Assembly (NCBI GenBank): GCA_023264755.1
Contig: JAHFVB010000210.1
Coordinates: forward strand, 846-8,287
Length of the DNA: 7,442 nt
Source: Mycobacterium sp.
Lineage (GTDB): Bacteria > Actinomycetota > Actinomycetes > Mycobacteriales > Mycobacteriaceae
Direction of reading: 5' to 3'
Under the pieces are notes generated by a model that did not search any database, was not told the origin of the DNA, and was given only the letters and a program-made list of their open reading frames with translations. A program made the translations under genes and the position numbers. This document shows positions 7,004-7,442 of the stretch, one piece after another. Numbering within the stretch: position 1 is the first letter of the stretch; every line of letters starts with the position of its first letter.

Positions 7004-7011
7004 GAGGAAGG
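7004..7011 (+). promoter_or_regulatory. Ribosome binding site of mceG
   Basis: GAGGAAGG at 7004-7011 ends seven bases before GTG 7019. It decides between two overlapping GTG codons: GTG 7017 leads to a different frame, while GTG 7019 gives the MceG protein. Confidence 0.75.
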
Positions 7012-7018
7012 ATCGCGT

Positions 7019-7442
7019 GTGGGTATCGGTATTCAGGTGGAGGGTTTGACGAAGTCGTTTGGTTCTCAGCGGATTTGGCAGGATGTGACGTTCGACTTGC
7101 CGGCGGGTGAGGTCAGCGTGCTGTTGGGCCCGTCGGGTACGGGTAAGTCGGTGTTCCTGAAGTCGTTGATCGGGTTGTTGCGTCCGGAGTGTGGGTCGAT
7201 CGTCGTCGATGGCACCAACATCATCGAGTGCTCGGCCAAGGAGCTCTACGAGATCCGGACGATGTTCGGCGTGATGTTCCAGGACGGCGCCTTGTTCGGG
7301 TCGATGAGTTTGTATGACAACACGGCGTTTCCGCTTCGTGAGCATACGAAGAAGAAGGAATCCGAGATCCGTCGGATCGTGATGGAGAAGCTGGACTTGG
7401 TCGGTCTTGGCGGGGATGAGGACAAATTTCCCGGGGAGATTT
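7019..7442 (+). CDS. mceG: MceG/Mkl-type ABC transporter ATPase, N-terminal part (3' end outside window)
   Basis: 141 codons are visible from GTG 7019; the gene runs off the window. It is the nucleotide-binding subunit that powers Mce lipid import by binding the YrbE permeases at the inner membrane. The Walker A motif GPSGTGKS lies at residues 37-44 and the Q-loop Gln88 in 'MFQDGALFGSMSLYDN'. Long stretches match MceG as I remember it: 'AGEVSVLLGPSGTGKSVFLK', 'IIECSAKELYEIRT' and 'PLREHTKKKESEIR'. The visible part ends 'KFPGEI', just before the expected SGG signature. The start matches an internal Met of M. tuberculosis Mkl ('MGVSIEV'), so the longer N-terminus annotated there is not needed. 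A 65-base gap separates it from the small secreted protein gene, and I see no convincing promoter or terminator in it. Codon use differs from the mce genes: 9 of 15 Leu codons are TTG, with many GGT and ACG. Confidence 0.93.
   Translation, partial: MGIGIQVEGLTKSFGSQRIWQDVTFDLPAGEVSVLLGPSGTGKSVFLKSLIGLLRPECGSIVVDGTNIIECSAKELYEIRTMFGVMFQDGALFGSMSLYDNTAFPLREHTKKKESEIRRIVMEKLDLVGLGGDEDKFPGEI

Noticed and set aside
6954..7018. tRNA-like GGTTCGA at 6978-6984 and a small CGAA/TTCG hairpin (6971-6983)
   Set aside because: No paired T-arm stem or remaining cloverleaf; the four-pair hairpin has no T-run and is too weak for a terminator.

Overview
The window looks like mycobacterial DNA. It is GC-rich, densely packed, and carries the 3' part of an mce (mammalian cell entry) lipid-import operon in the usual C-D-E-F order, followed by mce-associated membrane protein genes and an MPT51/antigen 85-fold gene. 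That combination is typical of Mycobacterium or Mycolicibacterium. All genes are on the + strand. I identified families from remembered sequence patterns, without any database search.

Layout. 1-495: C-terminal end of an MceC protein, cut by the window edge. 492-1826: mceD. 1826-2962: mceE, the lipoprotein member. 2965-4434: mceF. 4438-5097 and 5094-5690: two single-span Mce-associated membrane proteins (Mas). 5755-6639: an MPT51/FbpD-like secreted alpha/beta-hydrolase-fold gene, broken by an in-frame TAG at 6244-6246. 6636-6953: a small secreted protein with no recognised function. 7019 to the window end: the N-terminal half of an MceG/Mkl-type ABC transporter ATPase. No gene-free stretch exceeds 70 bases. 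I see no RNA genes, mobile elements or CRISPR.

How it fits together. MceA-F proteins form the periplasmic substrate-binding and tunnel part of an ABC importer. The YrbEA/B permeases, which should lie upstream outside the window, form the membrane part. Mas proteins are thought to stabilise or assist the complex, and MceG hydrolyses ATP. Adjoining genes overlap by 1-4 bases or are a few bases apart from mceC to the second mas gene, so this part reads as one translationally coupled operon.

The unusual part is the 3' end (5691-7442). It holds an MPT51-like gene with a single interrupting amber codon, a small secreted protein translationally coupled to it, and an MceG ATPase gene linked to an mce operon. 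In M. tuberculosis both mceG (Rv0655) and the MPT51 gene lie away from the mce operons. The mceG segment also uses codons differently from the mce genes. A compact mce-linked cassette of MPT51-like protein, small exported protein and ATPase is the best candidate here for something not well described.
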